Source: CAIKMD01 sp035605975 (GTDB lineage Bacteria > Pseudomonadota > Alphaproteobacteria > ATCC43930 > CGMCC-115725). Taken from it: a stretch of 64,000 nucleotides of DNA. Location of the stretch: positions 1-64,000 of the forward strand of contig DATNGG010000085.1 of assembly GCA_035605975.1 (NCBI GenBank), written 5' to 3'. Shown piece by piece: positions 1-9,065 of this stretch. Positions within the stretch are counted from its first letter, which is position 1. Each line of letters begins with the position of its first letter. The notes under the pieces are model-generated. The model saw only the letters and a list, made by a program, of their open reading frames with translations. It did not search any database and had not been told where the DNA came from. The translations under genes were made by a program, and so were the position numbers.

Positions 1-705
1 GATGCCGATCTGCGCGTCTATGAGACGGCGCTCGACGAGCCGACAGCGGATTTCACGCGAGAAGCGGCGATGAGCGAAGAGGAATGCGCCATGGCGCTCG
101 CCTACGGCATGATGGCCGTCGAGCCCGGTATCGATCTGCTCGCCGTGGGCGAGATGGGCATTGCGAACACGACATCGGCGGCGGCGCTCGCGGCGGCTCT
201 TTACGGCGGCGATGCCGCGCAGTGGGTCGGGCCCGGCACCGGTGTTGCCGGCGCGGCGCTCGAGCGCAAACGCGCCGTGGTCGAGCAAGGCGTGGCGCGG
301 CACAAATCGGCGGCGAGGGACGGTTTCGATCTGCTGCGCCGTCTCGGCGGGCGCGAGTTGGCGGCGATGGTCGGTGCGATCATCGCGGCGCGCATGGCGC
401 ATGTGCCGGTGCTGCTCGATGGCTATGCGTGTTCGGCGGCAGCGGCGTGTTTGGCGGCGGTCGGTGCGCCTGGTTCAGAGGTGGGGGCGCTCGATCATTG
501 CCTCGTCGCGCATTGCTCGGCCGAACCCGGGCATCGCCTGCTGCTCGAAAAACTCGGCAAAAAGCCCCTCATCGATTTCGGCATGCGTCTCGGCGAAGCG
601 TCGGGCGCGACCCTGGCAATCGCCATCGTCAAAGCGGCCATTGCGTGTCACACCGGCATGGCGACGTTCGCCGAAGCCGGCGTCAGTGGAAAGGAATCCT
701 CGTGA
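1..705 (+). CDS. cobT: Nicotinate-nucleotide--dimethylbenzimidazole phosphoribosyltransferase, 3' part
   Basis: This cytoplasmic enzyme makes alpha-ribazole phosphate for the lower ligand of cobalamin. The frame is open from base 1, so the N-terminal third of a normally 340-350 residue protein lies outside the window; about 234 residues are visible. Family signatures are GEMGIANTTSAAAL, the glycine-rich GPGTGVAG and the C-terminal LGKKPLIDFGMRLGEASGA. The Glu in RLGEASGA sits where CobT enzymes carry the catalytic base. The stop overlaps the GTG start of the next gene, so the two are probably translationally coupled. An internal ATG at 70 is not the real start, because homology continues upstream of it. 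Confidence 0.95.
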   Translation, partial: DADLRVYETALDEPTADFTREAAMSEEECAMALAYGMMAVEPGIDLLAVGEMGIANTTSAAALAAALYGGDAAQWVGPGTGVAGAALERKRAVVEQGVARHKSAARDGFDLLRRLGGRELAAMVGAIIAARMAHVPVLLDGYACSAAAACLAAVGAPGSEVGALDHCLVAHCSAEPGHRLLLEKLGKKPLIDFGMRLGEASGATLAIAIVKAAIACHTGMATFAEAGVSGKESS

Positions 706-1103
706 AGCGTTTTGTTCTCGCCTTGTGCTTTCTCTTTGCCTCGACCCTTGCGGCCAGCACGCAAGAAAAAATCGCTGCTACCACGCTCTTTCAATCGACT
801 GCAACCGCCGCCGGACAGCCGATCGTCTTCCCCGCCGGCCACACCGAGGTCACCGCGCTGATGGTCGATATTCCCGCCGGCGCCGATACCGGTTGGCATA
901 AGCATCCCTGGCCGCGTTACGCCTATGTGGTGTCCGGCGCAGTGACGGTCGAGAACGACGCCGGCGAGAGCAAGACCTATCGGGCCGGCGAGTTCTTCGT
1001 CGAGCAGATCAATATTTTCCACCACGGCACCACGACCGTGCCGACGCGGCTCCTCGTCGTCGATCAGGACGTCGCCGGAAAGGGCAATCAGATCAATCGC
1101 TAA
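702..1103 (+). CDS. Secreted cupin-domain protein
   Basis: A 133-residue protein with an N-terminal signal peptide (VKRFVLALCFLFASTLAAS) and one cupin barrel. The motif GWHKHPWPRYAYVVSGAVTV followed by YRAGEFFVEQINIFHHG fits a small metal-binding or sugar-binding cupin of the periplasm. The start is GTG at 702, overlapping the cobT stop, with an AAGGAA ribosome site at 691-696. The frame also reads open upstream inside cobT, but that part is shadow. Substrate unknown; its link to cobalamin synthesis rests only on the overlap. Confidence 0.8.
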   Translation: MKRFVLALCFLFASTLAASTQEKIAATTLFQSTATAAGQPIVFPAGHTEVTALMVDIPAGADTGWHKHPWPRYAYVVSGAVTVENDAGESKTYRAGEFFVEQINIFHHGTTTVPTRLLVVDQDVAGKGNQINR

Positions 1104-1161
1104 CGGCGTTGACTCGCCTCGGCGGCGCTCGCATCATCGGGCGCGGGAAGGAGAGCCAAGA

Positions 1162-1665
1162 ATGACCACCGTCACCCAGGAACGCGAGAAGACCGTCAGC
1201 GGCCCGCCCAAGGCTCTGACCTTCGCGCATGTCAGCATGCCATGCCGCGATCTCGAGGAAGGCAAGCTGTTCTACGGCAAGGTCCTCGGCGGCGAGCTGC
1301 ATGTCGATACGCCCACTTTCGCCTCCTTCCGCCTCGGCGGCGTCGATGTCGGCATCGGCACAGAGGGCTGCACCTATCTGGAGCCATCGACGGAATATCC
1401 GCATTTCGCCTTCTTCTGCGGTCCCGACGAGCTGTTCCAGATGCGCGAATGGCTCGCGCGCTGCGGCATCCCGACCTCCAATCTCTGGACGCGCAGCGGC
1501 GTCGAAGCGCTGATGTTCTTCCGCGATCCGTCGGGCAACATGATCGAGCTCTATTGCGAGAAAGGCTTTGCCGGCGCCGACAAGCTGCCGCGCGGGCCGG
1601 CGCGCGGCCATGGCACGGCGGTCGATATCGATCGGCTGCGCTACAGCGACTGGAAGCTGCCCTGA
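1162..1665 (+). CDS. VOC (glyoxalase/dioxygenase-fold) family protein
   Basis: A 167-residue protein of the vicinal-oxygen-chelate superfamily. Two babab modules are visible: FAHVSMPCRDLEEGKLFYGK at about residues 23-42, and a second half ending FFRDPSGNMIELYCEKGF. The His in FAHV, the His in EYPHFAFF and the Glu in MIELY are the likely metal ligands. Families with this fold include glyoxalase I, fosfomycin resistance proteins and extradiol dioxygenases; nothing here decides between them. It is preceded by a good ribosome site (AAGGAGAG at 1148-1155) and stands alone between cobT/cupin and regB. Confidence 0.8.
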   Translation: MTTVTQEREKTVSGPPKALTFAHVSMPCRDLEEGKLFYGKVLGGELHVDTPTFASFRLGGVDVGIGTEGCTYLEPSTEYPHFAFFCGPDELFQMREWLARCGIPTSNLWTRSGVEALMFFRDPSGNMIELYCEKGFAGADKLPRGPARGHGTAVDIDRLRYSDWKLP

Positions 1666-1730
1666 GACGGATAGAGGGGTGAAGCGTCCATGGGAGCGGC
1701 GCCGCGGGGCGCGCGGCGCGACATGACGCG

Positions 1731-3152
1731 ATGCAAACGACCGAACAGGCGCTCAACGGCATGAATGCGCGGCGCGAAGCCGGCGCAGGAAAGACGGCGC
1801 CGCCGGGCCAGGGCACGGTGCCCGCGCCGCCGCGCACCGACGTCTCGATCAGCCTGCGCAAGCTGGTGCTGATCCGTTGGGTCGCGGTGATCGGCCAAGC
1901 GGCAACCCTGCTCGTCATTCATTACGGTCTCGGCTACCGCCTGCCGATCGAGAGTGCGTTGGCGGTGGTCGCGGCATCCGCCGTGCTCAATGCGGCGGCA
2001 TCGCTGCCGCGCAGCGCCGGCGCCCGCCTCGGCGATCGCGCGGCGGCGCTTTATCTTGCTTACGATACGCTGCAATTGGGACTCCTCCTCTATTTGACCG
2101 GCGGCCTGCAGAATCCGTTCGCGATGCTGATGCTGGCGCCGGTTACGGTTTCGGCCACCATCCTGTCGCGCTCGAGCGTGATCGGCCTCTCCGCTTTGAC
2201 GGTGGCGGCGATCTCGGTCCTCGCGATTGTCCATCTGCCATTGCCGTCGCGCGTCGGGACGTTCTTCGATCCGCCGCCGCTTTACATGCTGGGAATTTGG
2301 ACGGCGCTCGTCTGCTCGACCTTCTTCATCGGCGGCTATGCCTGGTCGGTCGCGGCCGAAGCGCGGCGCATGAGCGACGCCTTCTCGGCAACGCAGCTTG
2401 CCTTGGCGCGCGAGCAGCGCATCTCGGCGGTCGGCAGCCTCGCCGCCGCCGCCGCCCATCAACTAGGCTCGCCGCTCGCCACCATCGCGGTGATTGCCAA
2501 GGAGCTGGCGCGCGACCTGCCCGCCGACTCGCCCTATGCCGCCGATGCCGAGCTGCTGCTCAGCCAGAGCGAGCGCTGCCGCACGATCTTGACGGACCTC
2601 GCCCGCCAACGCGAGGCCGAGCATGGCTCGCCCTTCGCGCGGCTGCCCTTCTCGGCCCTGGTCGAGGCCGCGGGCGAGCCCTATATCGTTCCGGATATCG
2701 CGATGCATTACGAGATCGATGCCGGCCGCGACGCCGCCGCCCATCCGATCGAGGAGCCGCTGGTGCCGCGCAGCCCCGAGATCATGCACGGACTCGGCAA
2801 TCTCCTGCAAAACGCCATTCAGTTCGCGACCCACGAAGTCGTGGTGACGACGAGCTGGAGCGACGAATCGGTCGCGGTCGACATTGTCGATGATGGGCCG
2901 GGCTTTCCGCCGGCGGTTTTGTCGCGGATCGGCGAACCCTATATTTCGGGAAGAGGTTCGAGTGCCGCCACGGTCGGAGCGCAGCATATGGGGCTTGGCA
3001 TTTTCATCGCGCAGAGTCTGTTGGAGCGGACCGGCGCGAAATTGAGCTTTGCCAATCTCGCCGATGGCGGCGCGCAGGTGGTGATCGAGTGGCGCCGCCA
3101 GCGCATCGCCGCGCTCGAACCGGCGACAACATTGCGGGAGACCGGCGAATGA
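1731..3152 (+). CDS. regB: Redox sensor histidine kinase RegB/ActS/PrrB
   Basis: A membrane kinase of the global redox two-component system. About six membrane segments occupy residues 42-210. The quinone-linked heptapeptide GGLQNPF is at 124-130. The phosphorylated His243 lies in AAHQLGSPLATI, the form typical of RegB. Cys283 in SERCRTIL is 40 residues after the His, the spacing of His225 and Cys265 in Rhodobacter capsulatus RegB, so it should be the redox-active Cys. The ATPase lobe has GLGNLLQNAIQFA and DDGPGFP. It overlaps regA by four bases. The ATG at 1731 is chosen as the first in-frame start; the family usually begins near the SLRKLVLIRW segment at about residue 41. Confidence 0.95.
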   Translation: MQTTEQALNGMNARREAGAGKTAPPGQGTVPAPPRTDVSISLRKLVLIRWVAVIGQAATLLVIHYGLGYRLPIESALAVVAASAVLNAAASLPRSAGARLGDRAAALYLAYDTLQLGLLLYLTGGLQNPFAMLMLAPVTVSATILSRSSVIGLSALTVAAISVLAIVHLPLPSRVGTFFDPPPLYMLGIWTALVCSTFFIGGYAWSVAAEARRMSDAFSATQLALAREQRISAVGSLAAAAAHQLGSPLATIAVIAKELARDLPADSPYAADAELLLSQSERCRTILTDLARQREAEHGSPFARLPFSALVEAAGEPYIVPDIAMHYEIDAGRDAAAHPIEEPLVPRSPEIMHGLGNLLQNAIQFATHEVVVTTSWSDESVAVDIVDDGPGFPPAVLSRIGEPYISGRGSSAATVGAQHMGLGIFIAQSLLERTGAKLSFANLADGGAQVVIEWRRQRIAALEPATTLRETGE

Positions 3153-3745
3153 GCACGGGCGACGATCAGTTTCAGCAGGAAGACGGCCGGGCGGATGCGC
3201 TTGCCGGCCAGCCCGAGAGCGAGCGCACGCTGCTCATCGTCGATGACGACGAGCCTTTGTGCCAGCGTCTCGCCCGCGCCATGGAGCGGCGCGGCTTCAT
3301 CGTGCGCACGGCCGACAGCGTCGCCGCGGGGATCGCCGCCGCGACCGAGCAGCCGCCGGTCTTCGCCGTGGTCGATCTCCGCCTCGGCGACGGCAGCGGC
3401 CTCGACGTGGTCAAGACGCTGCGCAAGTCGCGCCCCAATGCGCGCATCGTGATGCTGACGGGCTATGGCAATATCGCGACGGCGGTCGCCGCGGTGAAGG
3501 CGGGCGCGGTCGATTACCTGCCGAAACCGGTCGATGCGGACGCGGTCGAGCGCGCGCTGCTCGCGACGGAATCGGCGCTGCCGCCGCCGCCCGAAGACCC
3601 GATGTCGGCCGACCGCGTGCGCTGGGAGCATATTCAGCGCGTCTTCGAGCAATGCGACCGCAATGTCTCGGAGACGGCGCGGCGACTCAAGATGCACCGC
3701 CGCACCTTGCAGCGCATCCTCGGCAAGCACGCGCCGCGGAGCTAG
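3149..3745 (+). CDS. regA: Response regulator RegA/ActR/PrrA
   Basis: The DNA-binding partner of RegB. The ATG at 3149 overlaps the regB stop (ATGA). The receiver domain has the acidic patch LLIVDDDEP, the phosphorylated Asp in FAVVDLRLGDGSGL and the Lys in DYLPKPVDADAV. After a proline stretch (ALPPPPEDP) comes a Fis-type helix-turn-helix, NVSETARRLKMHRRTLQRIL, which is nearly invariant in this family. Length (198 residues) is close to the usual 180-190, with a short N-terminal extension. The pair controls energy metabolism, nitrogen and CO2 fixation genes in relatives. Here it sits between a VOC gene and hldE, without the senC neighbour seen in many genomes. Confidence 0.95.
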   Translation: MSTGDDQFQQEDGRADALAGQPESERTLLIVDDDEPLCQRLARAMERRGFIVRTADSVAAGIAAATEQPPVFAVVDLRLGDGSGLDVVKTLRKSRPNARIVMLTGYGNIATAVAAVKAGAVDYLPKPVDADAVERALLATESALPPPPEDPMSADRVRWEHIQRVFEQCDRNVSETARRLKMHRRTLQRILGKHAPRS

Positions 3746-3784
3746 GCCCTTGCCAGCGCGGGGGGCGCATCATAAGAGGGGGGC

Positions 3785-5242
3785 GTGACGCAGGCCGATC
3801 TGATCCCTCTCGTCGAAACGCTGAAGCAGGCGCGCGTGCTGTGCGTCGGCGATCTCATGCTCGACCACTACATCTATGGCCGGGTCGAGCGAATATCGCC
3901 CGAGGCGCCGGTGCCGGTTCTCCATCTCGAGCGCGAGGAGCGTACCTTGGGCGGCGCCGGGAACGTGCTGCGCAACCTCCACGCGCTTGGAGTCGAGACC
4001 TGCTTCATCTCGGTGACCGGGACCGACCCGGCCGGCCGCGACGTCGCGCGGATGGTGGCGCGGCTCGGCGGCGCCGAAGCGCATGTGTTGGCCGAGCGCG
4101 GCCGCACCACCACGTTGAAGACGCGCTACATCGCCGGCACGCAGCAATTGCTGCGCGCCGATCACGAGCGCATCGCGCCGCTGCCGGCGGAGCTGCGTGC
4201 CGACTTCATCAAGCTCGCCAAGGAGGCGCTGGCGCATCACCGCGTCGTCATCCTCTCGGACTATGCCAAGGGCGTGCTCGGCGAGGGCGTTGCCGCCGAA
4301 ATCGTCGCGGCGGCGAAGGCGGCCGGGCGGCTCGTCGTCGTCGATCCCAAAGGAAACGATTACGGCGCCTATCGCGGCGCCGATCTGTTGAAGCCCAACC
4401 GGCCCGAACTGGCCGCGGCGGCGCAAATGCCGGTCGCGACCGATGATGAGGTGGTCAAGGCGGCGCGCAGCCTCATCGCCGCGCATGGCTTTGGCGCGAT
4501 GCTCGTCTCCTGCGGCAAGGACGGCATGCTGCTGGTCGAGGGCAGCGGCGCGACCCTGAAGCTCGCCGCCGAAGCCCGCGAGGTGTTCGACGTGTCGGGC
4601 GCGGGCGACACGGTGGTGGCGGTGCTCGCCGCCGCCATGGGCACGGGCGCGAGTCTTGGCGATGCGGCGCGGCTCGCCAATGCCGCCGCGGGCGTGGTCG
4701 TCGGCAAGATCGGCACCGCCGTGGTCGAGCCGACCGAGCTCGAAGCCGCGCTCCTCAACCGCGACACCATCGAGCAGCGCAAGACCCTGCCGCTCTCGCT
4801 CGCTCTCGACCAGGTGGCGCGCTGGCGCCGCGGCCGGCTCAAGATCGGCTTCACCAATGGCTGCTTCGACCTGCTCCACCCGGGGCATATCTCGCTGCTC
4901 GATCAGGCCAAGGCCGCCTGCGACCGGCTGATCGTCGCCATCAACAGCGATGCGTCGGTGGTGCGCCTCAAAGGCCCGGACCGCCCGGTGCAAAACCAGG
5001 AGGCGCGCGCCGCCGTGCTGTCCTCGCTGGCGGCGGTCGATCTGGTCGTCGTCTTCGACGCCGATACGCCGATCGAGCTGATCGAAGCGATCCAGCCGGA
5101 TGTCCTGGTCAAAGGCGCGGATTACCGGCTCGACCAGGTCGTCGGCGCCGAGATCGTCCAATCCTATGGCGGCAGGATTCTCCTGGCGGAGTTGATGCCG
5201 GGCTTCAGCACCACCGCCACCATCGCCCGCGCCGCCCGCTAG
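3785..5242 (+). CDS. hldE: Bifunctional heptose-7-phosphate kinase / heptose-1-phosphate adenylyltransferase
   Basis: A two-domain enzyme for ADP-heptose synthesis for the LPS inner core. Residues 1-330 are a PfkB-type sugar kinase: LCVGDLMLDHYIYGRVERIS near the start, GGAGNV, and the ATP/anion-hole motif DVSGAGDTVVAVL. Residues from about 350 form a nucleotidyltransferase with GFTNGCFDLLHPGH, whose HPGH is the HxGH active-site motif. Length (485) matches HldE/RfaE of enterics. The start is GTG at 3785 behind a G-rich ribosome site; no better ATG exists upstream. Its presence shows a heptose-containing LPS. Confidence 0.95.
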   Translation: MTQADLIPLVETLKQARVLCVGDLMLDHYIYGRVERISPEAPVPVLHLEREERTLGGAGNVLRNLHALGVETCFISVTGTDPAGRDVARMVARLGGAEAHVLAERGRTTTLKTRYIAGTQQLLRADHERIAPLPAELRADFIKLAKEALAHHRVVILSDYAKGVLGEGVAAEIVAAAKAAGRLVVVDPKGNDYGAYRGADLLKPNRPELAAAAQMPVATDDEVVKAARSLIAAHGFGAMLVSCGKDGMLLVEGSGATLKLAAEAREVFDVSGAGDTVVAVLAAAMGTGASLGDAARLANAAAGVVVGKIGTAVVEPTELEAALLNRDTIEQRKTLPLSLALDQVARWRRGRLKIGFTNGCFDLLHPGHISLLDQAKAACDRLIVAINSDASVVRLKGPDRPVQNQEARAAVLSSLAAVDLVVVFDADTPIELIEAIQPDVLVKGADYRLDQVVGAEIVQSYGGRILLAELMPGFSTTATIARAAR

Positions 5243-5318
5243 CTAGGCGTAGCACCGGCACGCAAGCGCCGTCGTGCGAAGCAAAGCAAAATTCCTACGC
5301 AGGCGCCATCCCGCGGCG

Positions 5319-5771
5319 TCAGACGAGCGTCTCGGGATCGCGCGCGCCGGGATCGAGCAGGTGCTGCAGCCGGGCTGCCGCCAGCCGGGCAAAGCGCAGC
5401 TGCACCGCCCGCCGTCGGGCGGCCCCGAGCTTTGCGAGGGGCGCCTCGCGCAGGATCGCGGCGCCGAAGCCGTCGGCCTGCATGAGGCCGCAGGCTTCGG
5501 GGATGAGCTCCAAAGGAAAGCCTTCGGGCACGGCGAAGTAGAGCCGGTCGCACCATTGGCGATAGTCCGGCCATTTGCGGTCGGCACGGAAATCAGCTAC
5601 CGACGATTTTATCTCGACGATCACGAGCGAGCCGTCGCGCCCGAGCGCCAAGACATCCGCGCGTCGTCCATCGGCGAAGGATACCTCGGCGAGCGTCGCG
5701 AAGCCGCGCTGCGTCAGCGCGCGGGTTACGCCGCGGCAGATCGTCGGGAGGGTGTCGCGAATTTCCAGCAT
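5319..5771 (-). CDS. mmcB: MmcB-family DNA repair protein
   Basis: A small cytoplasmic protein (150 residues from the ATG) with a PD-(D/E)XK-like nuclease core. EVSFADGRRADVLALG is followed by SLVIVEIKSSVADFRADRKW, the Asp, Glu-x-Lys pattern of this fold, and by YCDRLYFAVPEGFP-like sequence (QWCDRLYFAVPEGFP). The family is named from a Caulobacter mitomycin-induced gene and belongs to the DNA-damage response. ATG at 5771 is preferred; a TTG at 5789 would add six residues. It diverges from the ABC transporter at 5809 with 37 bases or fewer between starts, so promoters must overlap. Bases 5243-5318 hold no gene I can see. Confidence 0.85.
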   Translation of the reverse strand: MLEIRDTLPTICRGVTRALTQRGFATLAEVSFADGRRADVLALGRDGSLVIVEIKSSVADFRADRKWPDYRQWCDRLYFAVPEGFPLELIPEACGLMQADGFGAAILREAPLAKLGAARRRAVQLRFARLAAARLQHLLDPGARDPETLV

Positions 5772-5808
5772 GGCCTGACTTTCGGGCAATCGGCGATCAG
5801 GAGCAAGG

Positions 5809-7557
5809 ATGGCGAGCGATCAGAAACCACACCGGCTCGATTTCGTGCGCGATGCCTGGCGGCTCGCCAAGCCCTATTTCGTCTCCGAAGACAGGAAATG
5901 GGCTTGGGGCCTGCTCGTCGCCGTGATCGCGCTCAACTTGCTCTTGGTCGGGTTGAATGTGCGCTTCAATTTCTGGCGCAACGACTTCTACAACGCCGTC
6001 CAAAACTACGACGAGCCGGACTTTTGGAAGCAGCTCGGCATCTTCACCGGGCTGGCCGTCGCCTTCATCGCGACTGCCGTTTACGCGACCTATCTCCAGC
6101 AGATGCTGCAGATCCGCTGGCGCCGCTGGCTGACGAAGCAATATCTGCAGGACTGGCTCGATTCCAAAGCCTATTACCGGCTGCAGCTCACGGGCGCCGC
6201 GACCGACAATCCCGATCAACGCATTCAAGAAGACTTGAACCGCTTCACCGATATCAGCCTGACGCTGACGCTTGGCCTGCTCAACTCGATCGTCACGCTG
6301 CTGTCCTTCGTAACGATTCTCTGGACGCTCTCGGGCCCGATCACCCTTTTGGGTATCACCATCCCCGGCTACATGGTCTGGTTCGCGCTGTTCTATGCGA
6401 TCCTCGGCACCTTCGTGACGATGAAAATCGGCCGGCCGCTGATCGCCTTGAATTTCATGCAGCAGCGCTATGAAGCCGATTTCCGTTTCAGCCTCGTGCG
6501 GCTGCGCGAGAACGCGGAAGGCGTCGCCCTCTATGGCGGCGAGCCGCGCGAGTACGACGTCTTCGTCACTCGCTTCACGCATGTCGTCGATAATTTCTGG
6601 GCAATCATGCGGCGCATCAAAGCGATCGGCTGGTGGACGAATTTTTATGCGCAGTTCGCGGTCATCTTTCCCTATGTTGTCGTCGCCCCGCGCTATTTCG
6701 CAAAAGCCATCCAACTCGGCGGCTTGATGCAAACCGCCGAGGCTTTTGGCCAGGTGCAGAACTCGCTGTCCTTCATCGTCACTTCCTACACCGCGGGCAC
6801 CGGCGCGAACGACACCGGCATTGCTGCCTGGCGCGCGGTGGTGCAGCGTCTCGTCGGCTTCGATGAGCGCGTGCGAAGCATTGCCGCCGAGGCCAAAGGC
6901 AAGCAGCCGATCGATGTCGAACGTCAGGGCGCGGGCATCGCGGTCCAGCACCTCGATCTGGCTCTGCCGGATGGCGCGCCGCTGCTGCATCAGGTCGATC
7001 TCGCGGTAAAGCCCGGCGAAGCGATGATGATCACCGGCCCGACCGGCAGCGGGAAAAGCACCTTGCTGCGGGCGATGGCCGGCATCTGGCCCTATGGCGA
7101 GGGCGCGATCCGCCTCGCCGCCGGCAAGCTGCTCTTCCTGCCGCAGAAGCCCTACCTGCCGATCGGCACGCTGCGCCAGGCGCTGATTTATCCGCAGGTG
7201 GCAACCGACCTGCCCGACAGCCGCCTCGCCGAAACGATGCGGACCGTCGGTCTCGAAAAATTCCTGCCGCAGCTCGATCAAGACGATAACTGGCCGCAGC
7301 GCCTCTCGCTCGGCGAGCAGCAACGCCTCGCCATCGCCCGCGTCCTCCTGACCGAGCCCGCTCTGGTCTTCCTCGACGAGGCAACCTCGGCGCTCGATGA
7401 GCCCAGCGAGGCGAAATTCTACGCGATGCTGCGCAAGGCCGCCTGGCATCCGACCATTGTCAGCGTCGGCCATCGCAGCACCTTGGCGCCCTTCCATGAC
7501 GCGAAGCGCGATATCACCACCTTTCGCGCCTCCTCCGAGCCTGTTAAAACGCCCTGA
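5809..7557 (+). CDS. SbmA/BacA-type fused ABC transporter (permease plus ATPase)
   Basis: A 582-residue inner-membrane transporter of the ABCD/YddA group. The N-terminal 350 residues resemble SbmA/BacA (WAWGLLVAVIALNLLLVGLN and NVRFNFWRNDFYNAVQNYD), with about six membrane segments. The C-terminal ATPase has Walker A GPTGSGKST, signature LSLGEQQRLAIAR and Walker B LVFLDEATSALDE. Relatives move peptides, very-long-chain fatty acyl groups or cobalamin; the substrate here is not fixed by sequence. The stop shares its last base with the lysS ATG, so the two are cotranslated. Confidence 0.9.
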   Translation: MASDQKPHRLDFVRDAWRLAKPYFVSEDRKWAWGLLVAVIALNLLLVGLNVRFNFWRNDFYNAVQNYDEPDFWKQLGIFTGLAVAFIATAVYATYLQQMLQIRWRRWLTKQYLQDWLDSKAYYRLQLTGAATDNPDQRIQEDLNRFTDISLTLTLGLLNSIVTLLSFVTILWTLSGPITLLGITIPGYMVWFALFYAILGTFVTMKIGRPLIALNFMQQRYEADFRFSLVRLRENAEGVALYGGEPREYDVFVTRFTHVVDNFWAIMRRIKAIGWWTNFYAQFAVIFPYVVVAPRYFAKAIQLGGLMQTAEAFGQVQNSLSFIVTSYTAGTGANDTGIAAWRAVVQRLVGFDERVRSIAAEAKGKQPIDVERQGAGIAVQHLDLALPDGAPLLHQVDLAVKPGEAMMITGPTGSGKSTLLRAMAGIWPYGEGAIRLAAGKLLFLPQKPYLPIGTLRQALIYPQVATDLPDSRLAETMRTVGLEKFLPQLDQDDNWPQRLSLGEQQRLAIARVLLTEPALVFLDEATSALDEPSEAKFYAMLRKAAWHPTIVSVGHRSTLAPFHDAKRDITTFRASSEPVKTP

Positions 7558-9053
7558 TGGCCGAGAAACAATCGACACAAGAGGCGGACGAGAACCAGTT
7601 CCGCGCCGCGCGCATCGAGAAGCTGAAGGCGCTGAAGGCGCTGGGCGTCGATCCCTATCCTTATGAGTTTCAGCGCTCGGCCGAGGCCAAGGAGATCGAG
7701 GCGCGCTATGCCGCCTTGGCGCCGGGCGCGGCGACCGAGGACCGCGTCGCGGTGGCCGGCCGCATTCGCGCCATCCGCAACAGCGGCATGTTCATCGATC
7801 TGCACGACACGAGCGGCAAGATCCAAGTTTTCAGCCACAAGGACAATCTGCCGCCCGATCAGCTCGCGCTCGTGAAGCTGCTCGATCTCGGCGATCTCAT
7901 CGGCGTCGAGGGCGTGGTGCGGCGCACGCCGCGCGGCGAGCTCACCGTCAACAGCACGAAGATCACCGTTCTTTCGAAGGCGCTGCTGCCGCTTCCCGAG
8001 AAATTCCACGGCCTCGCCGATATCGAGACGCGCTATCGCCAGCGCTATCTCGACCTCATCATGAGTGAGGAGAGCCGCGAGACTTTGCGCCGCCGCAGCC
8101 GCATCATCGCCGCGATCCGCCGCATGCTCATCGGCGAGGGCTTTCTCGAGGTCGAGACGCCGATGCTGCATGCGATCCCGGGCGGCGCCTCGGCCAAGCC
8201 GTTCGTCACGCACCACCACGCGCTCGATCTCGAGCTTTACCTGCGCATCGCGCCGGAGCTGCACCTGAAGCGCCTGCTGGTGGGCGGGCTCTCGGAAAAG
8301 CTGTTCGAGATCAACCGCAATTTCCGCAACGAGGGCCTCTCGCCCCGGCACAATCCCGAATTCACCTCGCTCGAGCTTTATCAGGCCTATGTCGATTATC
8401 ACGCGATGATGGATTTGGCCGAGCGGCTGATCGTCGGCGCGGCGACCGAGGTGCTGGGCGGGACGCGCGCGACATTCGGCGACAAGACCATCGAGCTTGC
8501 CGCGCCCTGGCCGCGCAAGACCATGGCGGAGCTGGTCGCGGCCGAGACCGGCATCGATTTCCTCGCCATCACGGACGACGCGGCCGCGCGCGACGCAGCG
8601 CGGCGCTTGGGCGCCGATTGCCCCGAGAAAGCCGGCTGGGGCCGCGCGCTCGAGGCGGCCTTCGCCGCGCGGGTCGAGGAAAAGCTTATCCAGCCGACCC
8701 ATGTCATCGGCTTTCCGCGCGAAATCTCGCCGCTCGCCAAAGCCGATCGCAAGGACCCGCGCCTCACCGAGCGGTTCGAGACCTATGTCAATGGCTGGGA
8801 AGTCGCGAACGCCTTTTCCGAGATCAACGATCCGTTGGATCAGCTCGACCGTTTCCAGGCCCAGATGAAAGAGCGTGCGCAGGGCGACGAGGAAGCGCAG
8901 CATCTCGACGCCGATTTCGTGCTGGCGCTCGAATACGGCATGCCGCCGGCGGGCGGGCTCGGCATCGGCATCGACCGGCTGGCGATGCTCCTGACCGACA
9001 GCCCCTCGATCCGCGACGTGATTGCGTTCCCGACCATGCGGCCGAAAGGCTGA
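7557..9053 (+). CDS. lysS: Lysyl-tRNA synthetase, class II
   Basis: Charges tRNA-Lys in the cytoplasm. It has an N-terminal OB-fold anticodon-binding domain (residues 60-150, RVAVAGRIRAIRNSGMFIDL) and a class II catalytic core. Motif 2 is FRNEGLSPRHNPEFTSLE and motif 3 is GLGIGIDRLAML. Length, 498 residues, is normal. Some alphaproteobacteria use a class I lysyl-tRNA synthetase instead; this organism has at least the class II form. The ATG overlaps the stop of the ABC transporter by one base. It converges on the MFS gene with only 12 bases between stops. Confidence 0.97.
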   Translation: MAEKQSTQEADENQFRAARIEKLKALKALGVDPYPYEFQRSAEAKEIEARYAALAPGAATEDRVAVAGRIRAIRNSGMFIDLHDTSGKIQVFSHKDNLPPDQLALVKLLDLGDLIGVEGVVRRTPRGELTVNSTKITVLSKALLPLPEKFHGLADIETRYRQRYLDLIMSEESRETLRRRSRIIAAIRRMLIGEGFLEVETPMLHAIPGGASAKPFVTHHHALDLELYLRIAPELHLKRLLVGGLSEKLFEINRNFRNEGLSPRHNPEFTSLELYQAYVDYHAMMDLAERLIVGAATEVLGGTRATFGDKTIELAAPWPRKTMAELVAAETGIDFLAITDDAAARDAARRLGADCPEKAGWGRALEAAFAARVEEKLIQPTHVIGFPREISPLAKADRKDPRLTERFETYVNGWEVANAFSEINDPLDQLDRFQAQMKERAQGDEEAQHLDADFVLALEYGMPPAGGLGIGIDRLAMLLTDSPSIRDVIAFPTMRPKG

Positions 9054-9065
9054 AGCCAAAACGCC

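Noticed and set aside
5809..7557. Calling the transporter BacA/SbmA itself
   Set aside because: Those proteins lack an ATPase; this one carries a full ABC ATPase domain.
5797..7578. 593-codon open frame antisense to the SbmA-like transporter
   Set aside because: The plus strand carries clear ABC motifs; the antisense translation has none.
7419..9059. 546-codon open frame antisense to lysS
   Set aside because: Fully explained as the shadow of the lysS coding pattern.
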